The position numbers and the translations under genes are program-made. Shown here piece after piece: positions 1 to 8,532 of a stretch of DNA of 54,566 bases (positions are counted from its first letter, which is position 1; each line of letters starts with the position of its first letter). The notes beneath the pieces are model-generated. The model was given only the letters and a program-made list of their open reading frames with translations, searched no databases and was not told the origin of the DNA. The DNA is from Patescibacteria group bacterium (lineage in GTDB: Bacteria; Patescibacteriota; Minisyncoccia; UBA6257; 02-FULL-45-10c), in the NCBI GenBank assembly GCA_018969615.1, contig JAGWYA010000001.1:1-54566 (forward strand), in the 5' to 3' direction.

Positions 1-1
1 G

Positions 2-76
2 CTGGCGCGGGTAAAGAATAAGAAAGCTGACGAGCGGGGGAAGTTTGTTAAGCGTATTATCCTTGATGAGTCCTAA
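2..76 (+). CDS. 3' end of a CDS truncated by window edge (...LARVKNKKADERGKFVKRIILDES*); possibly MazG-like NTP pyrophosphatase C-terminus
   Basis: Open frame from base 2 to TAA at 74-76, followed by a terminator; the RGxFxKRIxL ending resembles MazG-like house-cleaning proteins, weak evidence. Confidence 0.5.
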   Translation: MARVKNKKADERGKFVKRIILDES

Positions 77-78
77 TA

Positions 79-107
79 CAAAAACCGCCTTGAAGGCGGT
101 TTTTGTA
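79..107. terminator. Rho-independent terminator, probably bidirectional
   Basis: aaaaaccgcc-ttga-aggcggttttt hairpin with T tract. Confidence 0.85.
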
Positions 108-119
108 TAGATTTTCAAT

Positions 120-2144
120 CTATTGGTATTCGGTCCAGGTAGCCGGGCAGCTTCCATAGCCGGATGCCGCGTTTATTTGATAGGCATATCCCGGCGGGAC
201 AATAAAGAATGCAGATGCGTAAGATCCGGATGCACCGCCATTATTTACAGTAACCGACGCTTGAACAAGATACGTAGGGTTTGTCTTGGCGCTTGGAGTT
301 CCGAGATAGGAAAAGAAACCGGCTACAACGTTTCCGTTGCTCAAGAGCCCGGACTGTGCCGCGACGAAGATCGGCTTCGAGGTGTTGTTGGTATAAACGG
401 TGCTGCATGCCCGGCTTGTGCTGACCGGGCTTGAGAAATAAGTACTCCCATTTTCCGCGATCGAAGAGCCGGGAGCGCCGGTAAGCATAGAGCCGTCGGG
501 GAATTTAATGCCGTCCACACCCGGTGTGCCGCCGATGGTGAGCTTTGCGGACGGGCTGGTCGTTCCGATGCCGACATTTTGCGTCGTGTCTTGAACATAG
601 GTGCTGCTTCCGGACGTTCCCCAGATGGAGTTTGAGGTTGCGGAATCGGCGGTTGTTTTCATGCAGTAAGTTAAAGCAATGTTCGCCGGGCGGGTTTCTG
701 CTCCAGTGCGTGGAGTGCCGTTCGCCCCGTCTGCGCGGAAACCTATTGTTCCTACGCTGCCCCCCGTAGGTGAACTTCCCTGAACTAAGCTTTGATATCC
801 GCTCGCAGAAACTCCTATAGGCACACTCATCTCGAATCCTTGGAGTTGATCGTTTTGTTCTGCGTCAAGTGTTCCTGAGAAAAATGCTCCGTTTGCGTTG
901 GTATAGGTTCCGTTCGTTCCTGCGCCGCGGACGAACATACCGCGAAGGTCGGGGGTTCCGCTGGTGCCGTCGGCAAGGATCCAGCCGGTCGGGCAGGTTG
1001 ACTGATTGAAGGCTGCGATCGTATTTGCCGGGATGCCGCTTCCCAATGAGGCAGTTGATTGTACCGTCCCATCCGGGAATTTAAAACCTCCGGTCTCGGA
1101 GTAGATCGTTCCGTTCGCGTCGAGCGCCGAATTTGGCGTAGAGGTTCCGATCCCGACATATCCCTGGTTGCCGTCCACCTCAAGGATATTTGCGTGCTTA
1201 TAATTCCCCGCATCATCAGTCGAGCTGAATTCGAGTTTTTGGTTCGCCTGGCGGAGGAAGATCTGCTTGGTATTTGCCGCGCCGCCGGAGTGGATGAAGT
1301 CGAGCTCGGCGCTGTTCGCGCCCGCGATCGCAATGACCGCACCGATCGAGCCGGTTCCATTTACTTCCAGCGCCGGGCTGTAAGTGTAAGAAAGCCCGGT
1401 CGCACCGATCGCGCCCGGATTCGCCGTTCCGATGCCGACCTGTCCGGAAACAATGAGTCCGCCGGTCGGAGCGGTATTCGCTCCAGCGAATGTCCCAAAT
1501 GCCGCACCGCCATTGACGTCGAGGCTATTGGCCAGAGAGGTGACTCCAATCCCGGCGCCGCCGCTCAAAAGCAGGTTCTGCCAGCGGGCGCTGGTCTGGC
1601 CGACGCTGTAGGTGTTGTCGGTTCCCGGGACGATGTCGGAATCGAAGGTTGCGGCGCTTACCCGCGCGACGGCGGAGGTGAGCGTCTTCGTAAACGCGCT
1701 TTGTGTATTGGTGGTGTTATAGCTCAGAGAAATGTTCACCTGGACGGAGTCATGGCCCGGATAGGCAGTGACTTTTGTGAACTGCAATTGATCCGCATTC
1801 ACTTTACTATTCGTCAGAGCAAGAGGGCTCGCCGTGCCTTTTTTCATATAGATCGTTGTCCCGGAGGTATAGATCGTGGTCGGATCTAATGCCGGGTCCG
1901 CCATCCGAAGCTTCAAAGTCGTTGTCGCCACATTTGCATCGGTATCGATCTCGCTTGAATCGCGCACCTCGGTTTGGATGTTCTTTAAGACGAAGTCGAT
2001 CTGCTGATTCACTTCGGTCGAGGCATCCTGTGAATTTTGGAGTTTTAAAACGCTCAGAAGCGTTTGGTTCAAAAAAACACCCGCGACTCCGACGAGGGCG
2101 GTGTAGATCATAACCTCAGCTAATGAAAAGCCTTTTCTGTGCAT
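120..2144 (-). CDS. Pilin-like N-terminus fused to VGIGT-repeat stalk and phage tail-collar-like domain
   Basis: N-term GFSLAEVMIYTALVGVAGVFLNQTLLS (type IV prepilin signature); repeated VGIGTxxP/FPDGT motifs; IPANTIAAFNQSTCPTGWILADGTSGTPDLRGMFVRG collar-like motif. Confidence 0.8.
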   Translation of the reverse strand: MHRKGFSLAEVMIYTALVGVAGVFLNQTLLSVLKLQNSQDASTEVNQQIDFVLKNIQTEVRDSSEIDTDANVATTTLKLRMADPALDPTTIYTSGTTIYMKKGTASPLALTNSKVNADQLQFTKVTAYPGHDSVQVNISLSYNTTNTQSAFTKTLTSAVARVSAATFDSDIVPGTDNTYSVGQTSARWQNLLLSGGAGIGVTSLANSLDVNGGAAFGTFAGANTAPTGGLIVSGQVGIGTANPGAIGATGLSYTYSPALEVNGTGSIGAVIAIAGANSAELDFIHSGGAANTKQIFLRQANQKLEFSSTDDAGNYKHANILEVDGNQGYVGIGTSTPNSALDANGTIYSETGGFKFPDGTVQSTASLGSGIPANTIAAFNQSTCPTGWILADGTSGTPDLRGMFVRGAGTNGTYTNANGAFFSGTLDAEQNDQLQGFEMSVPIGVSASGYQSLVQGSSPTGGSVGTIGFRADGANGTPRTGAETRPANIALTYCMKTTADSATSNSIWGTSGSSTYVQDTTQNVGIGTTSPSAKLTIGGTPGVDGIKFPDGSMLTGAPGSSIAENGSTYFSSPVSTSRACSTVYTNNTSKPIFVAAQSGLLSNGNVVAGFFSYLGTPSAKTNPTYLVQASVTVNNGGASGSYASAFFIVPPGYAYQINAASGYGSCPATWTEYQ

Positions 2145-2247
2145 AGGATGCGATAGATTAATTAAAATATACCTTTAGTATACCACAAACTGAAAGCCTA
2201 AAGCCTATTGAGCATCCGACATTTAACTTTTGACATTCGACTATTGT

Positions 2248-2856
2248 CTATACTGCCGTCGGATCGAAGAATAAGATCAGAAGGGTTCGGGCAACGATCT
2301 TCATATCCAGTGAAGGGGACTGATGTTTCACATAGAAGTCATCAAGCGAGAGTTCTTTCAGGAAAGGAAGGCTTGAGGCGCCTTGGACCTGCGAATAGCC
2401 GGTAATGCCGGCTTTTGCGAGCGGAAGGTGGCGGTACTCGGCAGGATAATGGGCTATTTCTTCAGGTTCATGCGGCCGCGGGCCAACCAGTGAAAGTTCG
2501 CCTTTGAGCACATTGATGAATTGAGGGAACTCATCGATCCGGAACTTTCGGAGCACTTTGCCGACGCGGGTTAGACGGGGATCGCGGCGCATCTTAAAGA
2601 ACGGGCCATCGTGGCGCTCGTTGAGCGGAGCAAGCTCGCCATATTTAAGCTGATGGGAGTTCGCGCGCATCGAACGGAACTTATAGACCTTGATCAGTTT
2701 TCCTTCGCTGACGCGGTCGAGGGCAACAATGACCGGTCCGCGGGAATCGATCAGGATCGCCAGGGCGACGAACGGGTAGAGGACGACCATGATCGCAACG
2801 CCGATCAGCGATCCGATGATATCCGCAGTTCGCTTTGCAATTTGATACGAAAGCAT
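2248..2856 (-). CDS. Undecaprenyl-phosphate sugar transferase (bacterial sugar transferase family)
   Basis: KRTADIIGSLIGV TM start, KVYKFRSM, LRKFRIDEFPQFINVLKGELSLVGPRPHEPEE motifs. Confidence 0.92.
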   Translation of the reverse strand: MLSYQIAKRTADIIGSLIGVAIMVVLYPFVALAILIDSRGPVIVALDRVSEGKLIKVYKFRSMRANSHQLKYGELAPLNERHDGPFFKMRRDPRLTRVGKVLRKFRIDEFPQFINVLKGELSLVGPRPHEPEEIAHYPAEYRHLPLAKAGITGYSQVQGASSLPFLKELSLDDFYVKHQSPSLDMKIVARTLLILFFDPTAV

Positions 2857-2877
2857 AGGATAATTATATAGTAATTA

Positions 2878-3013
2878 GCGCGTAGGCAGTAGCACGTAGG
2901 CAGTAAAAATAAAAAGTAGTGAGTAGGCAGTAGTACGTAGAGAATAAAAAACTCTACTATCCACTTCCTATTCGCTATCTCTACTGCCCACGTACTACTT
3001 CCTACTTACTATC
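2878..3013. repeat. Intergenic imperfect inverted-repeat element built on GTAGGCAGTAG / CTACTGCCCAC
   Basis: gtaggcagta repeated several times; left arm tagtgagtaggcagtagtacgtag is roughly inverse-complementary to ctactgcccacgtactacttcctacttacta. Confidence 0.75.
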
Positions 3014-4105
3014 ATGAGAATCGCACTTGTCCATGATTATCTGAACCAATACGGCGGAGCCGAACGCGTTTTAGAGGCGTTCAATGAGCTGTATCCGGAG
3101 GCGCCGATCTATACGCTGTTCTATGATCAGGAAGGAACGATGAACCGCTTCGAGCACAAACCGCGCATCACCAGTTTTTTGGACCATCCTTTGGTGACCA
3201 AGCATCATCGTCCGTTTATCCCGCTGATGCCGATGGCGGCAACATCGATCAATCTCGGAAAGGATTTTGATGTGATCCTTTCGTCGAGCGCAGGGTATGG
3301 AAAAGGAGTGCGATATGGCGGCGATGCGGTGCATATCGCGTATTGCCATACGCCGCTTCGGTACGCCTGGGAGCATACGAAATATTTCAACTGGCATCCG
3401 ATGCTCAAAACCGCGGCGATGCCGGCGTTCTGGTATTTGAAGCAATGGGATTATCGCGCCGGACAGAAGCCGGACCGCATGTTCGCGAACTCTTCGTTCA
3501 TCGCGGAGAAGATCAAGCGCTATTACGGCCGTTCCGCGGAAGTGTTGTTCCCGCCGGTTGATCTGAAAGTGTTCTATCGGGATAAGCGGATCCCGAAGCA
3601 GGGGTATTTTCTTGCGGTAGGCAGGATCCTGCATTATAAAAAGTTCGATCTGATCATCCAGGCGTTCAATAAGCTGAACCTGCCGCTGTATATCATCGGC
3701 GACGGCCCCGACCTCGAGCATTTGAAATCGTTAGTGCGCTCACCGCAGATCCGCTTCCTGTCATTTTTAGGCGAGGATGAACTGCGGGCGTATTACAACG
3801 GCGCGGAAGCGGTCATTTTCCCGCAGGAAGAGGATTTCGGATTGGTCGCCGCCGAAGCGCAGGCATGCGGCACGCCGGTTATCGCTTTTGCGCAGGGTGG
3901 AGCCCGCGAGATCGTGCTTGACGGCACGACCGGCGTTCTCTTTCATCACCAGTCTCCGGAGGACCTTATGATGGCCGTGAAGAAATTCCAGCTGATGGTC
4001 TTTGATCCGCAGGTGGTCAGAAATTCCGCGAAGCGGTTCTCAAAAACGCATTTTAAAAAAGTGATCGCAAAAGCGGTGAGTGAGGCGACTAAAAATAGGA
4101 AGTAG
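3014..4105 (+). CDS. Glycosyltransferase family 4 (group 1)
   Basis: MRIALVHDYLNQYGGAERVLE, EDFGLVAAEAQACGTPVIAFAQGGAREIV. Confidence 0.92.
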   Translation: MRIALVHDYLNQYGGAERVLEAFNELYPEAPIYTLFYDQEGTMNRFEHKPRITSFLDHPLVTKHHRPFIPLMPMAATSINLGKDFDVILSSSAGYGKGVRYGGDAVHIAYCHTPLRYAWEHTKYFNWHPMLKTAAMPAFWYLKQWDYRAGQKPDRMFANSSFIAEKIKRYYGRSAEVLFPPVDLKVFYRDKRIPKQGYFLAVGRILHYKKFDLIIQAFNKLNLPLYIIGDGPDLEHLKSLVRSPQIRFLSFLGEDELRAYYNGAEAVIFPQEEDFGLVAAEAQACGTPVIAFAQGGAREIVLDGTTGVLFHHQSPEDLMMAVKKFQLMVFDPQVVRNSAKRFSKTHFKKVIAKAVSEATKNRK

Positions 4106-4180
4106 GGAGTAGGCAGTAGCTCGTAGGGATTAAAGCCCTCTACTGCCCACGGGCTACTTACTACGCGCCATCTCTGCTGC
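4087..4180. repeat. Second copy of the GTAGGCAGTAG/CTACTGCCCAC inverted-repeat element; includes the stop of the preceding CDS
   Basis: ggaagtagggagtaggcagtagctcgtagggatt...agccctctactgcccacgggctacttactac. Confidence 0.75.
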
Positions 4181-4216
4181 CTTGGATTTGGTAATTCGGC
4201 GTGCTACCATCTCTGC

Positions 4217-6031
4217 ATGCAAGACATCCGCAACTTTTGTATCATTGCGCACGTCGACCACGGGAAGTCCACGCTGGCTGACCGTCTTTTGGAGATCACC
4301 GGAACCGTGGAGAAGCGCCGGATGAAAGCGCAGTATCTGGACCAGCTTGAGCTTGAGCGGGAGCGAGGGATCACGATCAAAATGGCGCCGGTACGCATGG
4401 CGTATACCTATCAGGGGCGTCCGTTCACACTGAACTTGATTGACACGCCGGGGCACACCGATTTTTCGTACGAAGTATCCCGCGCGCTCGCCGCGGTGGA
4501 CGGCGCGATCCTGCTGGTGGACGCCTCACAGGGGATCCAGGCGCAGACCTTGGCGAACTTTAATGCCGCCAAGCGCGCAGGCCTGACGATCGTCGGCGCA
4601 GTGAATAAAGTCGACCTTGCGCCGCTGATGGCGGATGAGGTCGTGAAGAGCACTGCCGAGCTGCTCGGCGTCGATCCGTCGGAGATCTTCCGCGTTTCCG
4701 GAAAGACCGGATTGGGCGTCGAAGAGCTTTTGCGCGCGGTCATTGAGAAAGTTCCTGCGCCGCGCCCGCGCCCCAGCCCCAGCGCAACTCCGCTGCCGTT
4801 CAGGGCATTGATCTTCGACTCTTTCTATCATGAACACAAAGGGATCGTTGCGACGGTCCGTGTTACGAACGGCAGCATCAAAAACGGCGATGCGGTCAAT
4901 TTGATCGCAACCAAGACGCCGTTCAAAGTGAAAGAGCTCGGACATTTTGCGCCGGAGATGCGGACCGATGCCGAGATCGGCGAAGGGCAGATCGGCTATG
5001 TCGCGACCGGGCTCAAGGACCCTGAGCTTCTGAAGATCGGCGATACGATGCTGGTCGCCCCGCTTGATGCCGCCGAGCAGCTGGCTCATGCGCTTCCGGG
5101 TTATAAGGACCCGCAGCCGGTCGTCTTCGTTTCATTCTATCCGGAAGAGAGCGATAACTATGACGATCTGAAGAGCGCGTTCGGAAAATTACGCTTGAAC
5201 GATTCGGCCCTCCGATTCGAGCCTGATGCGAACGAATTTTTGGGACGCGGTTTTAAGACCGGATTTCTGGGGAAGCTTCATTTCGAGATCACCGCCGAGC
5301 GGCTGGAAAAAGAGTTCCACATTCGCACCGTGCATAGTTTCCCGTCGGTATCGTACAAGGTGCATTTGCGGAACGGGGAGTGGCTTATGGTGACCAATCC
5401 GAAAGATTTTCCCGATGATCATCAGGAGGTGCTTGAGCCGATCGCGAAAGTGGACATTCTGACGCCGCCGGAGTACGTCGGAACCGTGCTGCGGTTGCAG
5501 GAAGTGTTCCGCCTCCGCAATATCACTACGAACACGCTGGGCGGCATTATGCTGATCTCAGCGAGCCTGCCGCTCTCGGATCTGATCCGCGATTTTGACG
5601 ATCAATTGAAATCGATCTCCGCCGGCTATGCGTCATTGAGCTATGAGATCGCTTCGTTCGAACCGGCTAATGTGGCGAAATTGGAAGTATTGGTCGCAAC
5701 TCATGACGTCGGCGGTTTGACGCGGATCGTGCATGCTGATGACGTGGAACGCGACGCGCGGAAGACCGTGGAGCGGCTGAAGGACCTTCTGCCGCAGCAG
5801 CAGTTCTCCCAGGCGATCCAGGCGGTCGTCAGCGGAAAAGTGGTCGCGCGCGAGACGATCCCGGCGATCAAGAAAGAGCTCGGTAATTTCGGGAAGAACG
5901 GGGGCGATATTACGCGAAAAATGAAGTTATGGAAGAAACAGCAGCGCGGAAAGGAGAACCTGAAGGAGCGCTCGCTGAAATCGAAGATCGATGTTCCCGC
6001 CAGCGTTTTTAAAGAGCTACTAAAGAAATAA
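4217..6031 (+). CDS. lepA: Elongation factor 4 (LepA)
   Basis: IRNFCIIAHVDHGKSTLADRLLEITGT, LERERGITIKMAPVRM, DTPGHTDFSYEVSRALAAVDGAILLVDA; 604 aa, full-length. Confidence 0.97.
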   Translation: MQDIRNFCIIAHVDHGKSTLADRLLEITGTVEKRRMKAQYLDQLELERERGITIKMAPVRMAYTYQGRPFTLNLIDTPGHTDFSYEVSRALAAVDGAILLVDASQGIQAQTLANFNAAKRAGLTIVGAVNKVDLAPLMADEVVKSTAELLGVDPSEIFRVSGKTGLGVEELLRAVIEKVPAPRPRPSPSATPLPFRALIFDSFYHEHKGIVATVRVTNGSIKNGDAVNLIATKTPFKVKELGHFAPEMRTDAEIGEGQIGYVATGLKDPELLKIGDTMLVAPLDAAEQLAHALPGYKDPQPVVFVSFYPEESDNYDDLKSAFGKLRLNDSALRFEPDANEFLGRGFKTGFLGKLHFEITAERLEKEFHIRTVHSFPSVSYKVHLRNGEWLMVTNPKDFPDDHQEVLEPIAKVDILTPPEYVGTVLRLQEVFRLRNITTNTLGGIMLISASLPLSDLIRDFDDQLKSISAGYASLSYEIASFEPANVAKLEVLVATHDVGGLTRIVHADDVERDARKTVERLKDLLPQQQFSQAIQAVVSGKVVARETIPAIKKELGNFGKNGGDITRKMKLWKKQQRGKENLKERSLKSKIDVPASVFKELLKK

Positions 6032-6090
6032 TGGGCGAGGCTCGCCTTCGGCGGCCGGCAAGCGTCTTTAAAGAGCTGCTGAAAAAATGA
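5999..6090 (+). repeat. Partial duplication of the lepA 3' end (ASVFKELLKK-stop twice) around a GC-rich hairpin
   Basis: 5999-6031 and 6058-6090 both encode ASVFKELLKK*; 27/33 nt identical; ggcgag-g-ctcgcc palindrome between. Confidence 0.9.
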
Positions 6091-6103
6091 TACGATAAAA
6101 GAA

Positions 6104-6427
6104 ATGAACTCCGGAATGAAACGGCTTCTCTTCGGTCTTATGCTTATCGTTACGGGCACGCTTTTGTACGGGACCGTAAAGCTTTATCTTGAGCACGAAA
6201 GTTTGGCCGCGGAATATTCGTCCGTGGAAGCGCATTTGAGGTCGCTGCAAACCGATACCGCGAACCTGTCGTCGGACATTCAGTATTATCAGGACCCTGC
6301 GAACCTGGAAAAAGAACTGCGGAGCAAGTTCAATTATAAAGCGCCCGGCGAGCATTTAGTGATCGTCGTTCCGGGAAGCGATGCGTCTTCGAGCGTTTCC
6401 TCGGCCACGTCTTCTTTAAGCAACTAA
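6104..6427 (+). CDS. FtsB/DivIC-like septum formation initiator
   Basis: Short N-terminal TM, coiled coil, YQDPANLEKELRSKFNYKAPGEHLVIVVPG. Confidence 0.8.
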   Translation: MNSGMKRLLFGLMLIVTGTLLYGTVKLYLEHESLAAEYSSVEAHLRSLQTDTANLSSDIQYYQDPANLEKELRSKFNYKAPGEHLVIVVPGSDASSSVSSATSSLSN

Positions 6428-6434
6428 TTCCACT

Positions 6435-7019
6435 ATGTCATTTAAACGTTCAGTCGCGATCTTCGGGATCATGATGGGATGCGGGCTCGGCGCTTATCTG
6501 ATCGCCTGGAACGGATGGTATCCGATCGCGATGGTCAATTACCACGTGATCTCCGCCGCCGCGCTTGAGCAGAACACGGGCATCGCCTATACGTACTATA
6601 AGAATGCGCTGTCGTTGTCCGGCGGCGATACGTCGGCGCTGAACGCTCCTCAGTCGTCGCAGGAACTTCACCGGGCGGCGCTTGATGAGCTTATTTCCCG
6701 TGCGCTCATTCTTCAGGAGCTTCAGCATCGCATGAGCTCGTCCGATCTCCAGGCGGTCGTAGACCGCAAGATCGCCGATCTGACCAGCGCGACGACCACC
6801 GACCTGAGCGCGGGCGTTGAAAAGCTGTACGGCATGACCCTTGATACGTTCAAGCAGGAAGTGCTTACGCCGGAGGCGTATACGGAGGTCCTCCAGGGAA
6901 GAATGAATTTTACGAGCCAGGATTTTACGACGTGGCTGGCAAGCGCGCGACAGAACGCCTCGGTGATCATTTTGTACCCCGGCCTTTCTTGGAACGGGAC
7001 CCGGGTCGCTGCGCAGTAG
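6435..7019 (+). CDS. Membrane-anchored protein with SurA/PrsA N-terminal-like helical region
   Basis: N-term TM; ALDELISRALILQELQHRMSS...GMTLDTFKQEVL resembles SurA_N; no PPIase domain seen. Confidence 0.5.
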   Translation: MSFKRSVAIFGIMMGCGLGAYLIAWNGWYPIAMVNYHVISAAALEQNTGIAYTYYKNALSLSGGDTSALNAPQSSQELHRAALDELISRALILQELQHRMSSSDLQAVVDRKIADLTSATTTDLSAGVEKLYGMTLDTFKQEVLTPEAYTEVLQGRMNFTSQDFTTWLASARQNASVIILYPGLSWNGTRVAAQ

Positions 7020-7040
7020 GCCGGTGGATATAGTATACTG

Positions 7041-7496
7041 ATGAGTATGGAAACTTCATCGCATCGTTCATCGCGGGAGCGGACCACGACCCCGATCCGA
7101 AATGTGAACATCGAACACAAAGAGAACCTGACCCGTCTGGAGCGGGTCGCTTTATGGATCACGGAACGCGTGGGGACGATGGGTTTTACGGCGATCGTGG
7201 TCGGATGGACCATCGGTTGGCTGCTCTGGAACACCTTTGCGCCGCACGGGATGCGGTTCGATCCGTATCCGGGATTTGTTTTGTGGTTGTTCATTTCGAA
7301 CGTGATCCAATTGTTCCTGACGCCGATGATCATGATCGGACAGAACCTTCAGTCCCGCCATTCTGAAGCGCGGGCGGAAGCGGATTTTGAAGTGAACGTC
7401 CATTCCGAGGAGCAGATCGAAATGATCTTGCAGCATCTCGAAGATCAAACGGATCTTATTTTGCAGATCGTCAAAAAACTTGAGGAACGGAAGTAG
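7041..7496 (+). CDS. DUF1003 family membrane protein (start may be 7047)
   Basis: WITERVGTMGFTAIVVGWTIGWLLWNTF...FDPYPGFVLWLFISNVIQLFLTPMIMIGQNLQ typical DUF1003. Confidence 0.88.
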   Translation: MSMETSSHRSSRERTTTPIRNVNIEHKENLTRLERVALWITERVGTMGFTAIVVGWTIGWLLWNTFAPHGMRFDPYPGFVLWLFISNVIQLFLTPMIMIGQNLQSRHSEARAEADFEVNVHSEEQIEMILQHLEDQTDLILQIVKKLEERK

Positions 7497-7507
7497 ACGG
7501 GATGGTG

Positions 7508-7578
7508 AGCAGGGCGTGGGCAGCCCCGACCGCAGTCGGGGAGCCGACAAGGGTCGGCTTAGGCAGTAAAAATAAAAA
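7508..7578. repeat. Intergenic tandem hairpins plus TAGGCAGTAAAAATAAAAA motif shared with 2897-2915
   Basis: ccccgac-cgca-gtcgggg and agccgac-aaggg-tcggct in tandem; 7560-7578 is identical to 2897-2915 (19 nt). Confidence 0.7.
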
Positions 7579-7602
7579 ATACCCTTAAGGGTATTTTTTA
7601 TT
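7570..7602. terminator. Rho-independent terminator
   Basis: aataaaaaatacccttaagggtattttttattt palindrome with A/T tracts. Confidence 0.85.
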
Positions 7603-7606
7603 TGGG

Positions 7607-7677
7607 AGCGGAATACCGGAATCGAACCGGCACCTCAACCTTGGGAAGGTTGCGTACTACCACTATACTAATTCCGC
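7607..7677 (-). tRNA. tRNA-Gly (anticodon CCC)
   Basis: Reverse complement GCGGAATTAGTATAGTGGTAGTACGCAACCTTCCCAAGGTTGAGGTGCCGGTTCGATTCCGGTATTCCGCT folds as a cloverleaf; anticodon loop TTCCCAA. Confidence 0.93.
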
Positions 7678-7683
7678 ATTATT

Positions 7684-7777
7684 GATCACCTTGGGAACCT
7701 GCCTGCTCGCCTCGCTGGCGCTTTGGCGAAGCGGGCCGGCAGGCAGGGGTCGCATACTACCACTGTACTATACCCGC
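7684..7777 (-). pseudogene. tRNA-Gly 5'-half remnant interrupted at the anticodon stem/loop junction by a palindromic element
   Basis: Reverse strand GCGGGTATAGTACAGTGGTAGTATGCGACC (7777-7748) then palindrome, then TTCCCAAGGTGATC (7697-7684); no T-arm or 3' acceptor. Confidence 0.85.
7698..7747. repeat. GC-rich palindromic element with cctgcctgc/gcaggcagg 9-bp ends
   Basis: 7698-7706 cctgcctgc is the exact reverse complement of 7739-7747 gcaggcagg. Confidence 0.88.
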
Positions 7778-7795
7778 AAAACTGCTATAGTTGAG

Positions 7796-7801
7796 TATAC
7801 T
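7796..7801 (+). promoter_or_regulatory. TATACT -10-like box 10 nt before ATG 7812
   Basis: gagTATACTtaaagatactATG. Confidence 0.5.
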
Positions 7802-7811
7802 TAAAGATACT

Positions 7812-8510
7812 ATGCATCTCGAGCAGCATGCAACAGGGTTGGGAAGTTATATCAAAGATATCGTCTACGGCGCGAACGACGGGATCATTACGACGTTTGC
7901 GATCATTGCCGGCTCCGTCGGCGCCAAGTTTCCGCTGAAGGTCATTGTGATCCTCGGCATTGCGAACCTGATCGCGGACGGTTTTTCGATGGCGGCGAGC
8001 AATTTCCTCGGGACGCGGTCCGAGAACGCGTTGTTCCGGAGCGAACAGAGGCGCGAGATCGACGAAGTGGAGCATAAGACCGAGATCGAAAAGCAGGAGA
8101 TCCGCGAGATCTTCGCCGAGAAAGGGTTCGATCAGGAAAAGACCGAACAGCTGGTCGGTCTGGTGAGCGGGAACAAGCCGTTTTGGATCGATTTCATGAT
8201 GCGCTATGAACTGGGCCTGACCGTTCCTGAAGAGGACAGCGAATGGAAGGCCGGTTTACTGACGTTCTTCTCGTTCGTGATCGCCGGATCGCTTCCGTTG
8301 CTTCCGTTCCTGATCCTCGGAACCGGCGGGCATACGTTCATCTATTCCATCATTTCCACGGCCGTTTCGCTGTTCATTGTCGGCGCTGCGCGGCAGATCA
8401 TTACCAAGGAGCATTGGCTGAAAGGAGGGCTTGAAATGCTCTTGGTCGGGGGGGTAGCGGCAATTGCGGCATATATGTTAGGATATTTTGTCGGCGGGAT
8501 CGCCGGTTGA
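7812..8510 (+). CDS. VIT1/CCC1 family iron/manganese transporter (ORF track start 7791)
   Basis: SYIKDIVYGANDGIITTFAIIAGSVGA, IADGFSMAASNFLGTRSE. Confidence 0.9.
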   Translation: MHLEQHATGLGSYIKDIVYGANDGIITTFAIIAGSVGAKFPLKVIVILGIANLIADGFSMAASNFLGTRSENALFRSEQRREIDEVEHKTEIEKQEIREIFAEKGFDQEKTEQLVGLVSGNKPFWIDFMMRYELGLTVPEEDSEWKAGLLTFFSFVIAGSLPLLPFLILGTGGHTFIYSIISTAVSLFIVGAARQIITKEHWLKGGLEMLLVGGVAAIAAYMLGYFVGGIAG

Positions 8511-8532
8511 CCGGCCGTTTTTCCTCCGCGCT

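Noticed and set aside
1059-1889. 276-aa plus-strand ORF antisense to the pilin-like gene
   Set aside because: Arg/Asp-rich shadow translation of a GC-rich coding region; no domain, promoter or RBS support.
2150-2245. Short near-repeats (gacatttaac/gacattcgac) after the sugar transferase gene
   Set aside because: Too short and degenerate to call a repeat array or CRISPR.
4526-5089. 187-aa minus-strand ORF within lepA
   Set aside because: Antisense shadow ORF of a certain, conserved gene.
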